A DNA stretch of 64,000 nt from Pseudozyma flocculosa PF-1 (GCF_000417875.1 NW_006920886.1:157347-221346), one strand, 5' to 3'; positions 12,936 to 24,673 are shown, counted from the first letter of the stretch. Notes: a model not told the origin generated them from the sequence alone. Translations and numbers: made by a program.

Positions 12936-15289
12936 GGTGGGCGACGTCCGTCCTCGAGGCGGTGCTGAATCAAGCGAACCGGGGCGCGGATGCCCGCCGA
13001 GGAGCGGTGCGGCGGCTGTTCCGAAGACGCTGCCCTAGCCTGCTCTGCTGGCCTCTTCGGAACAGCCTAGCCTGGGAGTGTGATGCCAGAGCTTCGCAGC
13101 AGATCGAGAGTCGAGACAAGGAGGATGTGAGGCCGCGACCGGCGCGGACCGAAAGGGTCCTTCGACTATCGCCGCCGCCGTCGCCGAACGCGAGCGTGCG
13201 TCCGGATCAGCCGCTGCGTGTACCGCGGTGTCTCGGCCCGGAGCCGTCGGGGGGCCGTACTTGTTGTGGCAGAGAGTCGAGCCGGAGGGTGCGTCTGCGG
13301 AGGATCTCGACCGCGCTGACTCCGGCAGGTATATGATGGCAGCGGGGCAGGTGCGGGTGGCGATGGTGGCATGGGCGGTAGCGTCCAGGTAGGGTCCTGA
13401 CCGTCGAGTGCTGCTGGCGGAGGAGTGGTCCGCGCGCAACCGGAAGTCGGCGAGCGGGCGGTCAAGACCCGATCCTCCTGGGTCACCGCCATCGGGCTCT
13501 GCCTTTGGCCACCTCTTGAACCCGGTCGGGCCTCCGCCTGGCCCTCGTCACCACCACCACTTCATCCTCCATGGGCTCGACCGCCCGTGGCGCCACGGTG
13601 GCGGCGGCGGTCGATCATCGTAGGCGACCGGCTTTCAGCATGGCTGCGGGTCAGCACCGGTGCGCTGGATTCGGTGGGCCGGTCCCGACCCCTGCCTCGC
13701 CTCGCCTCGACCCCTGGCATGGATCGACGTCGCCTTTCCTAGGCCTTCCTTGTCTTCCCCTTGGTCCGGGGTTCGCAAGCCTCTGCACGCCCAACGCAGC
13801 TAAGCAGCTTGCTTCTTTACCCTCTGATGGCCGGTCATGCCGTCGTATTGCCACCAGCTCGCCGCCCGACAAGGTGAATGACGGCGGTTCGGGATCAGCG
13901 ACCATTGTCGGCGCCGCCTTCGAGATCTGTCTCCGCCCTCGCGGTGCCGTGAGCTCCACATGAGCCCACCTTCGCGGCGGCCAAAAGGACATATGCATGT
14001 ACGTATGTACGTACGTCCGTCCTTGCCTGGCCGCATCTCAGGTTAGCTGCTGTGCGGCTTGCTCCCCCTCGGTGGCACTCGCGGTCAAACCCCTTGCTTG
14101 TTGATGCGTGGTTGTTGTGGCGACCCAACGGCAAACCCTGCAGATCCCGTCGGTCGCTTCGCAACGGACGCCTTCGGCCGTGACCTAGCCTGTCCCACTG
14201 TCCAACCCGAAGCCAAGGCCTGGCCCAACGAGCCCACGCCGCACAGTCAGGTTGTCTTCGATTGTGGCCAACTGACCATGCCCGGCCGCTACCGCGGTCA
14301 CCCTTGCGCAAGGGCTTTCGCCACACCACGTCGCCTAAGAACCCTTAGCGTCCTCTGTCGAAGGCAGGACGGAGACGGGCTGTCATCACATGCGGGCGGC
14401 TCCTTAGTCTTCGCGGTCGCCAATTTCCCTAGATTAAAGCTCTCTGACCGCCCTGCACCATCACGAAGGGACTGCAACGAGGTAGCACTGTCCCGTCGGT
14501 GTGGTCTTCTGAAGGCTTCCCAGCTCAACCTCTTCTCAGCCTCTGAACGGGGCCTAGGCGCGCTCTGGTACCTGCCATCGGCAGGACATGCGACTTCCGA
14601 ACCGTATCGCGGCATTCGTCATGCTAGGAGGTGGCGCTGTTACCCTTTGGCAGCGGGCTTTGTGCTCCATGGCCGCAGCCCACGCACCGGACAGGACATG
14701 TACGGATGCGCACTCCCCCTGGCCACATGTAGAATGGTGCACCGGTCGCCGGCGTTGGGCTCAACCCACGTCGCCTTCCATGCAACACCGGCCTCGAAAC
14801 CCGCAACCATCGACGCTTCCCCCCGGCAACGCATACGCTGCGGCGCACGGCGGGATGACACGGGACCACGCGAACCCCTACCTACCTGTGGGCCGAACAG
14901 ACTCACCTCGAAGGCGCTTTCGGCGGAGGGTCACGCTCCTCCTGCTTCTGAACAACTCAGAGCCGGAAAGTCGTCTCGCCTTCCTCGCAATAAGTACCAC
15001 GGCACCAAACGCCAGCGCAGGCCCTTCTAGCCGCCGGAAGTCTTGACCAGAGACTCGCTTTCCCTGGCCCACGGACCTCTGGAGGTCACCAGCCACGGTC
15101 CTTACACCACTCGCATCCTCGACAGCAAGGCAGAGACGATCGACATCCAAGTTGCAAGCTTCTTCAACCTCAGCGGAGGCCGCGGCAGCTCGACGGGACC
15201 AGGACAACTAAGCAGGAGTCTCCTCGTCGTTTGCTCGAGCAAGTGCCTACGGCAGTCACGCCGGCGCGCAACGGCGCACACAAGTACCC
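12936..15289. other. Gene-poor intergenic region
   Basis: About 2.35 kb upstream of both SEC15 (-) and the gene at 15290 (+), so it carries a divergent promoter pair. A 972-base open frame at 14059-15030 has no low-complexity, domain or codon character of its own and is taken as chance. A TACG-type tetranucleotide run lies at about 13991-14020. Confidence 0.45.
13991..14020. repeat. Short GTAC/TACG tandem repeat
   Basis: About 30 bases of alternating ATGC/GTAC/GTAT units (for example ATGTACGTATGTACGTACGT). It is largely self-complementary and could form a small cruciform. No function is evident. Confidence 0.6.
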
Positions 15290-17692
15290 ATGTCGTACGA
15301 GCCGCTGACAGCGCGGCCGACGTCGCCGCGCAACCGCCCCGAGGGCCTGCGACTGCCCTACCGCGCTTCCGCCATGGATCGTCCAGCCTCGGCGCTGGCC
15401 GAATACCCGCACCGTCCGGACGGCTTCACCCCCTTTGTCAAGGCCGACGTCTTCGCCCATCAGACCGCGTTACAGGAGCCATCCGACGGACCAGGGTCGC
15501 ACCTCGCCGGCTCGGGAGAAGGCAGCTGGCTGCTTCTCGCGAGTGGCCGCTACCAAGCCCGAGGATCGGCGATGAACGCTGGAGGAGGCCAGAGCGAGGG
15601 ACAGCCAGAGGACCGGCTCGTGGTCCTCCAGCCAACGCTCCAGGGCCAGACTCGCCAGCTGGCCCGGCAGATTGGACTGTCGTACCTGGATGCTGGCGCC
15701 ATCCAGCTGTACCTCGAGTGAGTCGTGGCATGCCGGCACCAACCTGGCAAACTGGCTTCCCGACCGCTGATATCTGGGCGGCCACTCTCTCTGCAATCTT
15801 CGCACACCAGGATCGAGGGTGATAGGGTCGCGACCCCGCTCCGCGTCGGCATGACGGAAGCATCCTGGAAGCTGGCCTTTGCACGCTTCTTTCCGGCGCC
15901 TCGACGCGGCACTCACGACCCGTATGCGAGGCGGGAGAGTGGCAAGTGCGGCGGCGGCACCTGGCGGCACCACGGCGAGGTCTTTGATCTTGTCAACGGT
16001 CAGCAACGACGCGAGAGCCTCGCTGCCACCACTGCTCGCAGCTTCTCGGAGCCGGCGACCCCTGACGCGGGCGGAGTGTCAGGCGCGGCGTCCCCTAGTG
16101 CAAGGCCGGTGCATACCGACACGAGCCTCGAGAGGCTTCCTCTGCCGCCCTTGGCTGTCAGGACCGGTCTCCCGATCGCTGCGCGAGTCGCTTTTGTCGT
16201 CGCCGAGGTACCACTCCCGGAGCGGCTAGGCGCGTCACCGCGGCCAGGCTCCGGTCAGCAGCCTTCCTTCGCCGTGCATGGGCTGCCCACGCTGGATCGT
16301 CCCATTTCTAGATCCGGACCGCGACAGCTGGCGCTAGCGCAGTCGTTTCCCCTGACGCACCGCTCGACATCGCTACCCGGCGCCACACCGCGGCAGGCCT
16401 CGTTTGCGCGCATGGTCACCTCGAGCATCCCCAACTTTCGCGAAGACGATGCCTTGAAGGACGTGGGCAGCTCCCGCATCGGCATCGCAAACCATCATTC
16501 GCTCTCGACCACACCGATCAGCAACAATCTCGAGTCGAGCGACGACGAAGGTGCTCTCACGGGCAAGGCGGAGCGCTTCGATTTCGGGGGCCGCGCGCTT
16601 GGCAATCTGCCGACGCTTTCGAGCTCGGGCAGAGACCACATCGGCGGAAGCGGCGACTACGGTCTCGTCAAGCCGGCATCGTCGCCGTCGCTGTCGGAGT
16701 CGAGTTCCGATGTCTCGCCGGCTTTGCTCGGCGTCGATGGCCAGTTTGAGACGCGCGACCTCCGACTGCGCGAGACGCCGCTCTCCATCAGCCCGCTCGG
16801 CATCACGGTCCCGGACGACGGACAGGGCGGCTCGCTGCGTTCCGGAGCCATGCGCCGCAGGGCTGCCACAGGTCTGCCGCCTCTGAGGCAGAGCCTCATC
16901 GCGCCGACGGCCATTTTTGCGGCGAGAGAGGATCCAGGACCTGCCGAGGGATGCAAGTACTTCCTGGCCGATGCGGAGCGCCAGAGCGCAAGCGACCGGC
17001 TGCGTAGCTTCCTCTTTGGCGCGGGCAGCTCTGCGTCCGCGGTCCGCAACGGACAGGGACGGGGTAACGGCTATGGCGAGGATGAGCGCGACCGAAGCAC
17101 CAGCCTCAACACGGACGCCGAGAGCTTTGAGCACCGCTCGAGCTACTCGGCGCGCACTTCGATGTCGTCGCTGTTTTCGGTGCCGCACGAGACAGAGTGG
17201 CCGATGGCGCACGGCAGCCACGTCGACCTAGCACTGGCGCGGTACGGTCAGCTGCCCGCGTCGAGCGGCCACAGCGCCAAGGGGAGCGGCTCTCCCGAGT
17301 CTCTGGACGTCCCGTCGCCGCACAACTGGAGGAGGGACAGCAGCGATCAGGTGCGGGCGCGCTCCCACGATACGGCGCTGGATCTGCCGAGCTACCAGCC
17401 CATGAGCCCGAGCAGCGCGTGGGCGGGCCTCGAGGGGCGGGCGCAGTCGCCGGACGCGCTGCGGAAGCTCTGCCTCGCTGCATCCGACTGGCAGGGCGGC
17501 GTCTTTGCGACCGATGGCCAGCACCTCGCCCAGCCGGCTGGCGAAGGCAATGGCGACTGCGACGGCGACGGCGAAGGCGAAGGCGCAAGCGACGCCTGGC
17601 TGTCGCAGCGAGCCTCGTTGCCGCCCCTGGTATCGACTGCCGTCACGCCGACGCCGCGCCACACGTCGTTGACCGACACCGCCGACTGCTGA
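15290..17692 (+). CDS. Unrecognised 769-aa protein, largely low complexity
   Basis: I do not recognise this protein. The model joins 15290-15717 and 15811-17692 across a 93-base intron (GTGAGT...CACCAG); without splicing an in-frame TGA follows directly. The N-terminal 140 residues start MSYEPLTARPTSPRN and end with a more structured-looking patch (LVVLQPTLQGQTRQLARQIG, then LSYLDAGAIQLYLE), which continues over the junction as IEGDRVATPLRVGMTEASWK. The remaining 600 residues are Ser/Pro/Arg-rich and probably disordered, with SP and TP sites that kinases could use and an Asp/Gly repeat near the end (GDCDGDGEGEG). No signal peptide, membrane segment or known domain is visible. Position between SEC15 and the CZIB-like gene gives no functional hint. 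Coding status is well supported by length, splice phase and codon use; function is unknown. Confidence 0.7.
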
Positions 17693-18061
17693 GCGACCGG
17701 CTCCCTGAGCACCGAAAAGCATACCCAACCCTGCCTGATCTACGCAGAGCTCCCCTATACCCCTCGACGTATCATGTCGCATCTCCACCACCTTTGGGCT
17801 CTCCCACGTCTCACCACTGTTCCCGGTTCCGGGGCTTCCAGCCCAGCATGTCATGCCCTTCGCTCTCTCTTCTCACTTCGCAATCCAGCTGAATGCAGTC
17901 CCTCGTCCCGCTCTGCTGTCGCGTGTCGTGCGACAAATGTGCACCTCCACTTTTTTCGCGCCCTCGCTGCCGCTGCAGCGAGCGCAGATCATCGTCGCGG
18001 CGCTGTGTGCTCTGCTGGCTTGCTTCTTGTCGCCCCCTCACCACCGCCTCACCTTGCAACG
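17693..18061. other. Short intergenic region and CZIB promoter
   Basis: 369 bases between the stop at 17692 and the ATG at 18062. It is C/T-rich on the plus strand toward the end, consistent with a 5' leader. No other feature was seen. Confidence 0.5.
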
Positions 18062-19032
18062 ATGCCGGTACGTTCTCCCTCCGCCCGACCCGACGCATCG
18101 TCGCCCGTATCCTGCGCTGATACACCCTCATCATCGCTCATCATCCTCCTCCGGCTCTGGTACCGCAGAAATTCGCGCTTCAGCTGCAGGCGCAGTTCAC
18201 CAACGTCACCTCGCTCCTCCCCGGCGATGGCGACTACACGCTGATGGTCAAGACCAAGTGCACCTCGTGCCACGAGGTGCACCCCAAGCTCATCGGAATC
18301 ACGCCGTCGGACGAAAAGGAGCTCCAGAAGGGAAGGGACACCGCCAACCTGGTGATGAAGTGCAACGTGAGTACCGCGCTGCGCACCTGGCGATCGACCT
18401 TGTTGCTGATTGCCCCTCTCAACCGTGTGCCGCTCGCCAGTTCTGCAAGAAGGAGGCGTCAGCCAGTACGTACCGGACGCGATGCCTGTGCGATGCGACT
18501 GGACGACCAGCTGACTCTGCCCCTGTCTCCTCTCAATGACCGCCGTTGCAGAGTTCGACGAGCCGACTTCCAAGGCGCCGCTGTACCGTCCCATCGAGGC
18601 CAACGAGGACTCGGGCGCCGAGTTTCAGACGCTGTGCGTGCTCGAGTTCCGCGGCCTGGAGCCCGTCGAGTTTGTCCCTCAGGTGCGTGACGTCCCGCCA
18701 TGTTCCGACGCATCGCTCGCCGCTCGCCGCTCGCCGCATAAGCTGATGATGTCCGTTTTGACGACATTGTGCGCCTCTGCAGGGAACATGGACGTGCAAG
18801 GGCCTCTCGTCCGGTACCGTTTTTGACGCCGTCGAATTCGACGACGGAAAGGAATGGATGGACTACGACGAAAAGGTGTGTACTCGCTGCGGGCATCCGT
18901 GGCGGCCGGGACCGCCTCGCTGACCCTACCCGCCCACCTCTTCCTTCCGTGCCGTGCTGCTGGGACAACCCACGCTAGGCAGGAGACGAAGTGAGCATCA
19001 TGGAGCTCGAATCGAGGTGGCAACGCGCCTGA
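18062..19032 (+). CDS. CXXC-motif zinc-binding protein, UPF0587/DUF866 (CZIB-like)
   Basis: This is the fungal counterpart of human C1orf123/CZIB, a small conserved eukaryotic protein that binds zinc through two CXXC pairs and whose cellular role is poorly known. Six exons: 18062-18067, 18169-18366, 18441-18465, 18552-18682, 18783-18875 and 18979-19032, totalling 168 aa (human about 160). The first exon is only ATG-CCG, spliced to KFALQLQAQF, which reproduces the family start. The first zinc pair is CTSC in VKTKCTSCHEVHP; the second, CNFC, is assembled across the second intron. The family block LEFRGLEPVEFVPQ and the closing KEWMDYDEKAGDEVSIMELE are both present. The exon phases fit throughout. 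The gene is cut into unusually small pieces, so many gene finders would miss the start. Confidence 0.9.
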
Positions 19033-19692
19033 GCGGTTGTTGTCCGGGCTGCGACGGCCTGCAATGACAATCGGTTCTACGCCCAGCTACGCCCGCATCG
19101 TCCTGCGAAGATGGCGAGGAAGCCATGCCGTCCTGAGAGCGTCGGGACGCCAGGTGTTCGAGCGCCGACCGCGCCCGCCTAGAGCGGCGGCACGCTCATC
19201 GAAGCGGTCCAGGAGGCGCCTAAGTTAGGCTCCTTGCAGTATCTGTTCTTCTTGTTGCCCGTAGCCTGGCCAGTAGGTCAGGGTACAGTGCAACGGCGCG
19301 AGGCTACTCTGCCACGCTCTGTGGGTTCTGCAGACGTACTCCTATGTCCGCAAGTGTGCTGTTTCCCGCTCTGGAGGAGCGCTGAAACCATTCATTGCAC
19401 CTACATAGTTGAAGTAAGCTTCGGAAAGAGTCTGGCGACCGAGAGCGGATCGGGCTCCTCACGTCTGCCACGAGGGGGCCGAAAAGCGCTGCCTCATCCG
19501 CTGGATCTTGCACGCCCGATAGAGTGCGCTCGCACGGCCCATGCAAGGTGCCTCTCGCTCTCCTGCCGCTGGCAACGCGAGCATGCATATGGGCTCCAAT
19601 CTCAGACTCAAACCACAAATACCATCTCGGTCGAAGTTCACTCCCTCCTCCACCATCGCCCTCGTCACCTGGTCAGTGATACAGCCTGCACC
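19033..19692. other. Intergenic region, no gene recognised
   Basis: 660 bases between the CZIB-like gene and the proposed start of the ATPase-nuclease gene. No convincing coding frame. The last 60 bases are C/T-rich and lead into CACC-ATG at 19693. Confidence 0.45.
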
Positions 19693-22600
19693 ATGTCTGC
19701 GCGTGGCAGCTCAGACTCGTCCTCGGAGCAGTCTGATATCACAGACGCTCTGGCCGGCCTGCCTGGGACTGGCCGCAAGCTCAGAGAGCCCGGGGGATCT
19801 CGACGATCAGCAGAAGCTCAAGGAGCTCGAGCATTTTGCGAGGGTCTCCATCAAGTCAGAAGTCGAACAGCTTCGCGTCTTTCTTGCTGGTTGCCACCAA
19901 CTGCTGTCACACCACGGATTGGACCTTACTCCATCCAAGTCAATCATCCACGATGCCTTTGCGGCGTGCGCACGAGCCTGCCTTGATCCGCAGCGGCCTG
20001 GACAGCCGCCCGCCTGGACTAGAAGGCTGCTCGAAGCCAACGGCATGCAACGCTCCCACCGGGACGCCGAGGGGCTCTTCCAGATCGTCAAGCCCGAGCT
20101 GCAAGCAGGGTTCGCCGACACTGTCCCCGCGACAGTCGCTCTCCTCTTTCGGCTGATGACCGACGGCATGCTCCGTGAGTCCCACACCGCGCGCCTCTCT
20201 GTCCCGAGAGCTCTAGACTTCACCAGCGACTGATGGACTCCGTTCGCTCTCGTTGTGTGCTCACAGCCGTGCCGTTCGCTCTCGTTGTGTGCTCACAGCC
20301 GTGCCATCTCCCAGACGCTGGGTCCCGCCAAATCACCGCGTCGAGGACGACTATCGGGCAGATTTCCTCGGCCACGGAGACTTGCTCCTGTGCCATCACA
20401 TCAAAACAATCCTCAGAATCTACAATCCACAGAAGCACTACGGGCGCATCGTACCCATCGTGCAGTCTTCGGGCTCCGGGAAATCACGCACAGTCGACCA
20501 AACACTCAAAAAGACGCATCTCGGCGTTCAGCTCTGCTTCCGAAAGGAAAGCCAGACTGCCGTTCCGCCGCGAGACGCAGTGCTAGCCGACATACTCTGT
20601 CGACCTGAACATATCCCAAACGGCCACCCCACCGACAGCAGACTGCGCGATCGCCTCTGTGTTCTTGCGTGCTTCGAGGCTCTGGCACGCTGCCTTGCCA
20701 AGGAGATCAGCTTCCTTTGTGAAAGCTTTACAGCGACGGCGGCCGGCCCCTCGCTTGCCGGGCGCTTCTATGAACACTTGCACGCAGAGCTGGTCTCGAG
20801 TCCCAGCGTCGACGCGGGGCGCACAAGGCCGGCTGGACGCTGCCGACGACAAGAGCTGCTTGAGACCATTGCCGCTCAATGCAAGGAGACCTGCGACAGC
20901 TTCGCTCGCAGCACATCGGACGAGCTCAAGCACTTCGAGAACACCGCCTGCGCCCAGGCTTTTCTATCGCTGCAGGCGTCTGTCAGCCGAGCCGTCGAGT
21001 CAGGGCAGATGCACAAAGACGGCGCCTTCGTCCTAGCTCTCGATGAGGCGACCGGCCTCGGATACCTGCTGGGGGACATTCGACGACTCTGGCAGGCAAT
21101 GGGCGAAAAGATAGTCGGCGAGGCCAACAGACTGGTCATGCTCCTGCTCGACACCAACTCGAACGTCAGCCACCTCGCCGGTCAAGAGGCGCTGGTGAAG
21201 TCCGACCGCTTGGAGAACAAGGAGTTGAAGCTGCTTCCGGTTTTCACAAAGCTCCCCTACGACGTCGCCTACAACGCACTCAGTCGCGAGGAGCAGAATC
21301 CAGACGGCAAGACATGGGGCACCCTTCTCAAGCAGCTGCCGCGGATGGGCCGGCCGCTCCTGAACAACCAGCACCTGAAGTACGTCACCGACGAAGAATC
21401 TGGCTACGAGGCTCTGCGGCCGTTCGTTGGCGAAGTCTCGCTCTTCAAGGTCCAAGCCAAGCTGCTCACCGACAAGGAGCCGGCGCTCAAGCTTCCTTCC
21501 GTCATTGCTGAGCCCGAGACATCCGCAAAGCTCCAAGATCCTGCCGAAGTCTACCAGGTTGCTCTCGACAGGTATCTGGCTGCCCTGTGCTCACGGCTTC
21601 CCCTCCGCTTCATCGGCCTTCAAGGCACAGTGGACCTCGACCAGTTCCTGCAGCGCCAGGTGAGCTCGCACTTGCGCACCATCTCCGACGTCAATACCAC
21701 CACGAACTTCATCAGTACCGGCACCCCGTCGGAGCCTCTGCTGAGCATAGCTGCGGCCGATCTTTTCCGGAAGCCCCGCAAGAATCAATCGGACACGACC
21801 TCGAAGCGGTGGGAAGAGGCCATCTTCGCAATCCGCTTCGCGAGAAAGTTCTATGGCCTCACGGCAGGCGAGGATGGCGAGGAAGTCATGCGTCTTCTGC
21901 TGATGATGGCCACCGACCTGGCCGCCTACCAGAGCCTTGTCGATGCTGCCAGCGAAGGCCAGGGATCAACAGACAGAGAGGTGATGGACCACTGGGAGAG
22001 GGGCGCGACGCTCGAGCCCATCTCTTTGTGGGACTGGCTCGGCGAGCTGTTCGGTGCGACCAACATGGCGGCCGCTACTACCAAACCAGACGTAAAACGC
22101 CGCCGCTCCCCAGGCACTTCTGCCGGGTCGGGTATAGAGCCCAAGGATCGCCTCGAAGCCTTTGCGAGGTCGGCGCGCATCAACTTCACGCACTTTGCGC
22201 CGCTGCCAGAGAGCATCGCGGCCGTGACCAAGGAGGAGGTGGCATCATGGTTCGTCAGCCACGTCGCTCTCTGTGGGGTTCCAATGCAGGCAAGCTGGGA
22301 TATGTTGATCCCCGTCTACGTGGATCCAGACTGGAACGGCGAACAGACACTGATCGACGTCAGCAAGTTTTCCTACGTCGTCATCCAGGTCAAGAACCGA
22401 CTGGCCTCGGTGCCGCGTGGCAAGACCGAGATCGTCCCGCCAGTCATGCTCGCTCATCCTCGCGTGCCGGCGAGAGCCGGAAGCACCCGGCGAGGTGAGA
22501 CCGCCGCCGCTTCTTCCTCGCGCTCAGCCGCCCGCCCATTCGCATCGGCGCCTCGAGGGAAGGCGTGTGCGCCACCGGCGCAATTCGAGTACCTCTCTCT

Positions 22601-22916
22601 GTTTGTGGAGCTCCAACCTGCGTTCGAGACCGAAGCCCAGGGGCTGCGCTACACCTACGACGAGGGTTCGGCTCGAGGGTCCGTGGCCCACAAGCTTCAC
22701 GCTATCGGGCTGGAAAATGCGTTCGGCGCACTGCTGAAGAAGATGCAAGAAGGCCTCGTCGACCTCATCTGCACACTAATTGGCGCGGACCGCAACGAGG
22801 TAAAGGAGGAACTGAATTGGGAGACGGAGTGCAAAACGATCTGCGACTACCAGAAGAGTCTCTACACGCGAAAGGTCAAGCCGGTCACCGCGACGACGAG
22901 CACGGCGAACCACTAG
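19693..22916 (+). CDS. P-loop ATPase with C-terminal PD-(D/E)XK-like nuclease (Crinkler-like)
   Basis: A large protein of about 1030 aa. After a helical N-terminal region it has a Walker A motif (VQSSGSGKSRTVD, near 20460-20495) and a Walker B motif (FVLALDEATG, near 21027-21056). Toward the C-terminus it has an Asp...IQVKN arrangement (about 22295-22400) of the PD-(D/E)XK restriction-endonuclease fold, with Gln in place of Glu. ATPase plus REase-type nuclease is the architecture described for fungal and oomycete Crinkler-family proteins; assignment here rests on motifs only. The intron 20175-20298 (GTGAGT...CACAG) is well supported by phase. The 5' end is uncertain. The ATG at 19693 has a good context, but the frame that carries the rest of the N-terminal part is displaced by one base from about 19760 onward, which needs either a weak intron (about 19703-19784) or a frameshift. 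The gene may therefore be damaged. Confidence 0.62.
20241..20304 (+). repeat. 32-base tandem duplication containing a 3' splice site
   Basis: Two perfect head-to-tail copies, 20241-20272 and 20273-20304, lie across the end of the intron of the ATPase-nuclease gene. Each copy contains GTGCTCACAG, so the splice acceptor itself is duplicated. Only the second acceptor (AG at 20297-20298) gives the frame that continues into the ATPase; the first would add 32 bases and shift the frame. Confidence 0.95.
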
Positions 22917-23535
22917 GCCTAGGCGGGTCCCGAAGGATGACAGGCATCGAGCCGCCATGCGAGACTGCCGTTCCACGATGTCGCGCACCCCTTGCACTCT
23001 CTGACGGCCCGACTCGGCGAGCCTCTCCCCCAATCCAGCCGACCATCCCGTCTCTATCCCTCGTCCCTCTCCGTGGACGCTACTCTGTCGATGTAGGAGG
23101 CATCCCCTCGCCTCGTGCCCCCTCCTTCCCGTTCCCTCGCCTTCTTCGCCCCCTTCGTCTCCCTTCCTGGCTTCGTGGGCTCGCACCGCAAGAGCAGCAG
23201 CACCTCAGATCATCCAACGGCAAATAGCATAACAAGGCCACACTCAGCCAGACCGCGATACCACCGGCCCACGACAAGCTCATCACATACCCTCGGCCTC
23301 AGCAACACGAACACCATGATCGATCCGTTCCAGTCTCTGTCGTCCCCTCCCATGTCGCTGTCCGCTACCGATACCGATAAAGAATGTAAAAATGTCTTGA
23401 TCGGTCTGCGCGGCGACGAGCAGCGGCTGATGAAGCGTGGACATGTCTCTCTCTGACGCTCGAGGTCGGGGGGAAAGATAGGCCAACAACAAGGATTGAT
23501 TGCGTTTGACCGCAACGAAGAGCTCACTGAGCCGA

Positions 23536-23595
23536 GCGGCCGTCTTGGTCCCGGTCGCTGCGAGAAGGGACATGCTGCCCCTGACGGTACCTTCC
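23536..23595 (+). repeat. Diverged direct repeat, copy A
   Basis: The core CGCTGCGAGAAGGG followed by CATGCTGCCCCTGA is nearly identical to a second copy at 24615-24673. Similarity fades on both sides. It may be the remains of a duplicated gene segment or a mobile element. Confidence 0.6.
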
Positions 23596-24614
23596 TCCTC
23601 ACCTAACGACTCATCTGTGTCGTTATCGCGGCTCGTCGACGTCGATGGAGGACCTTCTACGGTCCACGCCGTCGCTCGACGATGCTCTGACTGACTTGAA
23701 GATGGCGGGCAAGCAGCCGAAGCGGTAATGTCGACATCGAACGAGCATGTTGCTGCCACTTGGCAACTGACCCCGAATCTATCCCCAAAGAGCTGCTCGA
23801 CAATCGCCGCCGTGGCGCCCGTATCATGCCACACGAGCTTGGCGACTCTCGATGCGCTCGACGCCGCGCCGCTTCCGTCAACGAGGCGCGGTTGCGACTT
23901 CGTCGGTCTCGAGCAGCCTCTTCCTACTGCAGCTGGGCTGAGCTCTGTTCATGTGCGGCCTTGGCCACGTTCCACCTCGAGCGCGACGGCCACGACGACC
24001 TCGCCGTCGGATCTTGGTCCAACGGAGGCACAGAGTGAGCAGCACGCACGAAGAGAACGAAGCTGGGGGGGGACCCTGGAATCCCTGTCGGTCTGTTTCT
24101 TCTGACGATCGAAGGGTCCGTGGACGGATGCTTGGTCCCTTCGGGAATATCGTCGTAATTCCGTGTGCTTTTCCGCATGGCGACCGACGCTAGCGAAGAC
24201 AGGGCGGGATGGTAGTGCGAGGACGCCCGCTGTGATGCCATGTCGGTGGACGAGGAGCAACGAAGACGGGGGAGCGACGTAGAAGTGTCTGACGTCGATG
24301 GTCGTGGCACGGCAACCGCGCATCGTCCACGGCGGCATCAAACGAACGCGACCATCGCGGGCGGGCACGGCAGCTCGCCAAGCCCGACATGCGTGTGTCG
24401 GATACCGATAGGCCGTTATATCGACCTGCCTGCCTGATCGATTCTCTTGATCAGGCCTGGCACCCCATCGCTCGCTCGCTCGCTCGCCTGCGGTCAATCG
24501 CTGCAAACGTGCGTGGGACCTCCGTTCGAACATTCGCCGGCCGGACCCCCGATTTAGAGCTCGTGCCAAACTCAGGGCACACAACGACAAGCTAACCAAG
24601 CCTAGCCCTTCTGT

Positions 24615-24673
24615 AGCGCCCGTCGTGTATCCCTGCCGCTGCGAGAAGGGCCATGCTGCCCCTGATGGATCCT
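24615..24673 (+). repeat. Diverged direct repeat, copy B
   Basis: Second copy of the element at 23536-23595, about 1.08 kb downstream in the same orientation. Within the best 34 bases only about three positions differ. Confidence 0.6.

Noticed and set aside
14059..15030. 323-codon open frame on the plus strand
   Set aside because: No domain, no consistent composition, no splice continuation and overlap with other equally good frames; judged a chance frame in GC-rich DNA.
23283..24310. Possible multi-exon minus-strand gene (for example ARLSELFVAVKRNQSLLLAY and NYDDIPEGTKHPSTDPSIV)
   Set aside because: The fragments look partly protein-like but I could not join them with convincing splice sites or recognise a family, so no gene is called.
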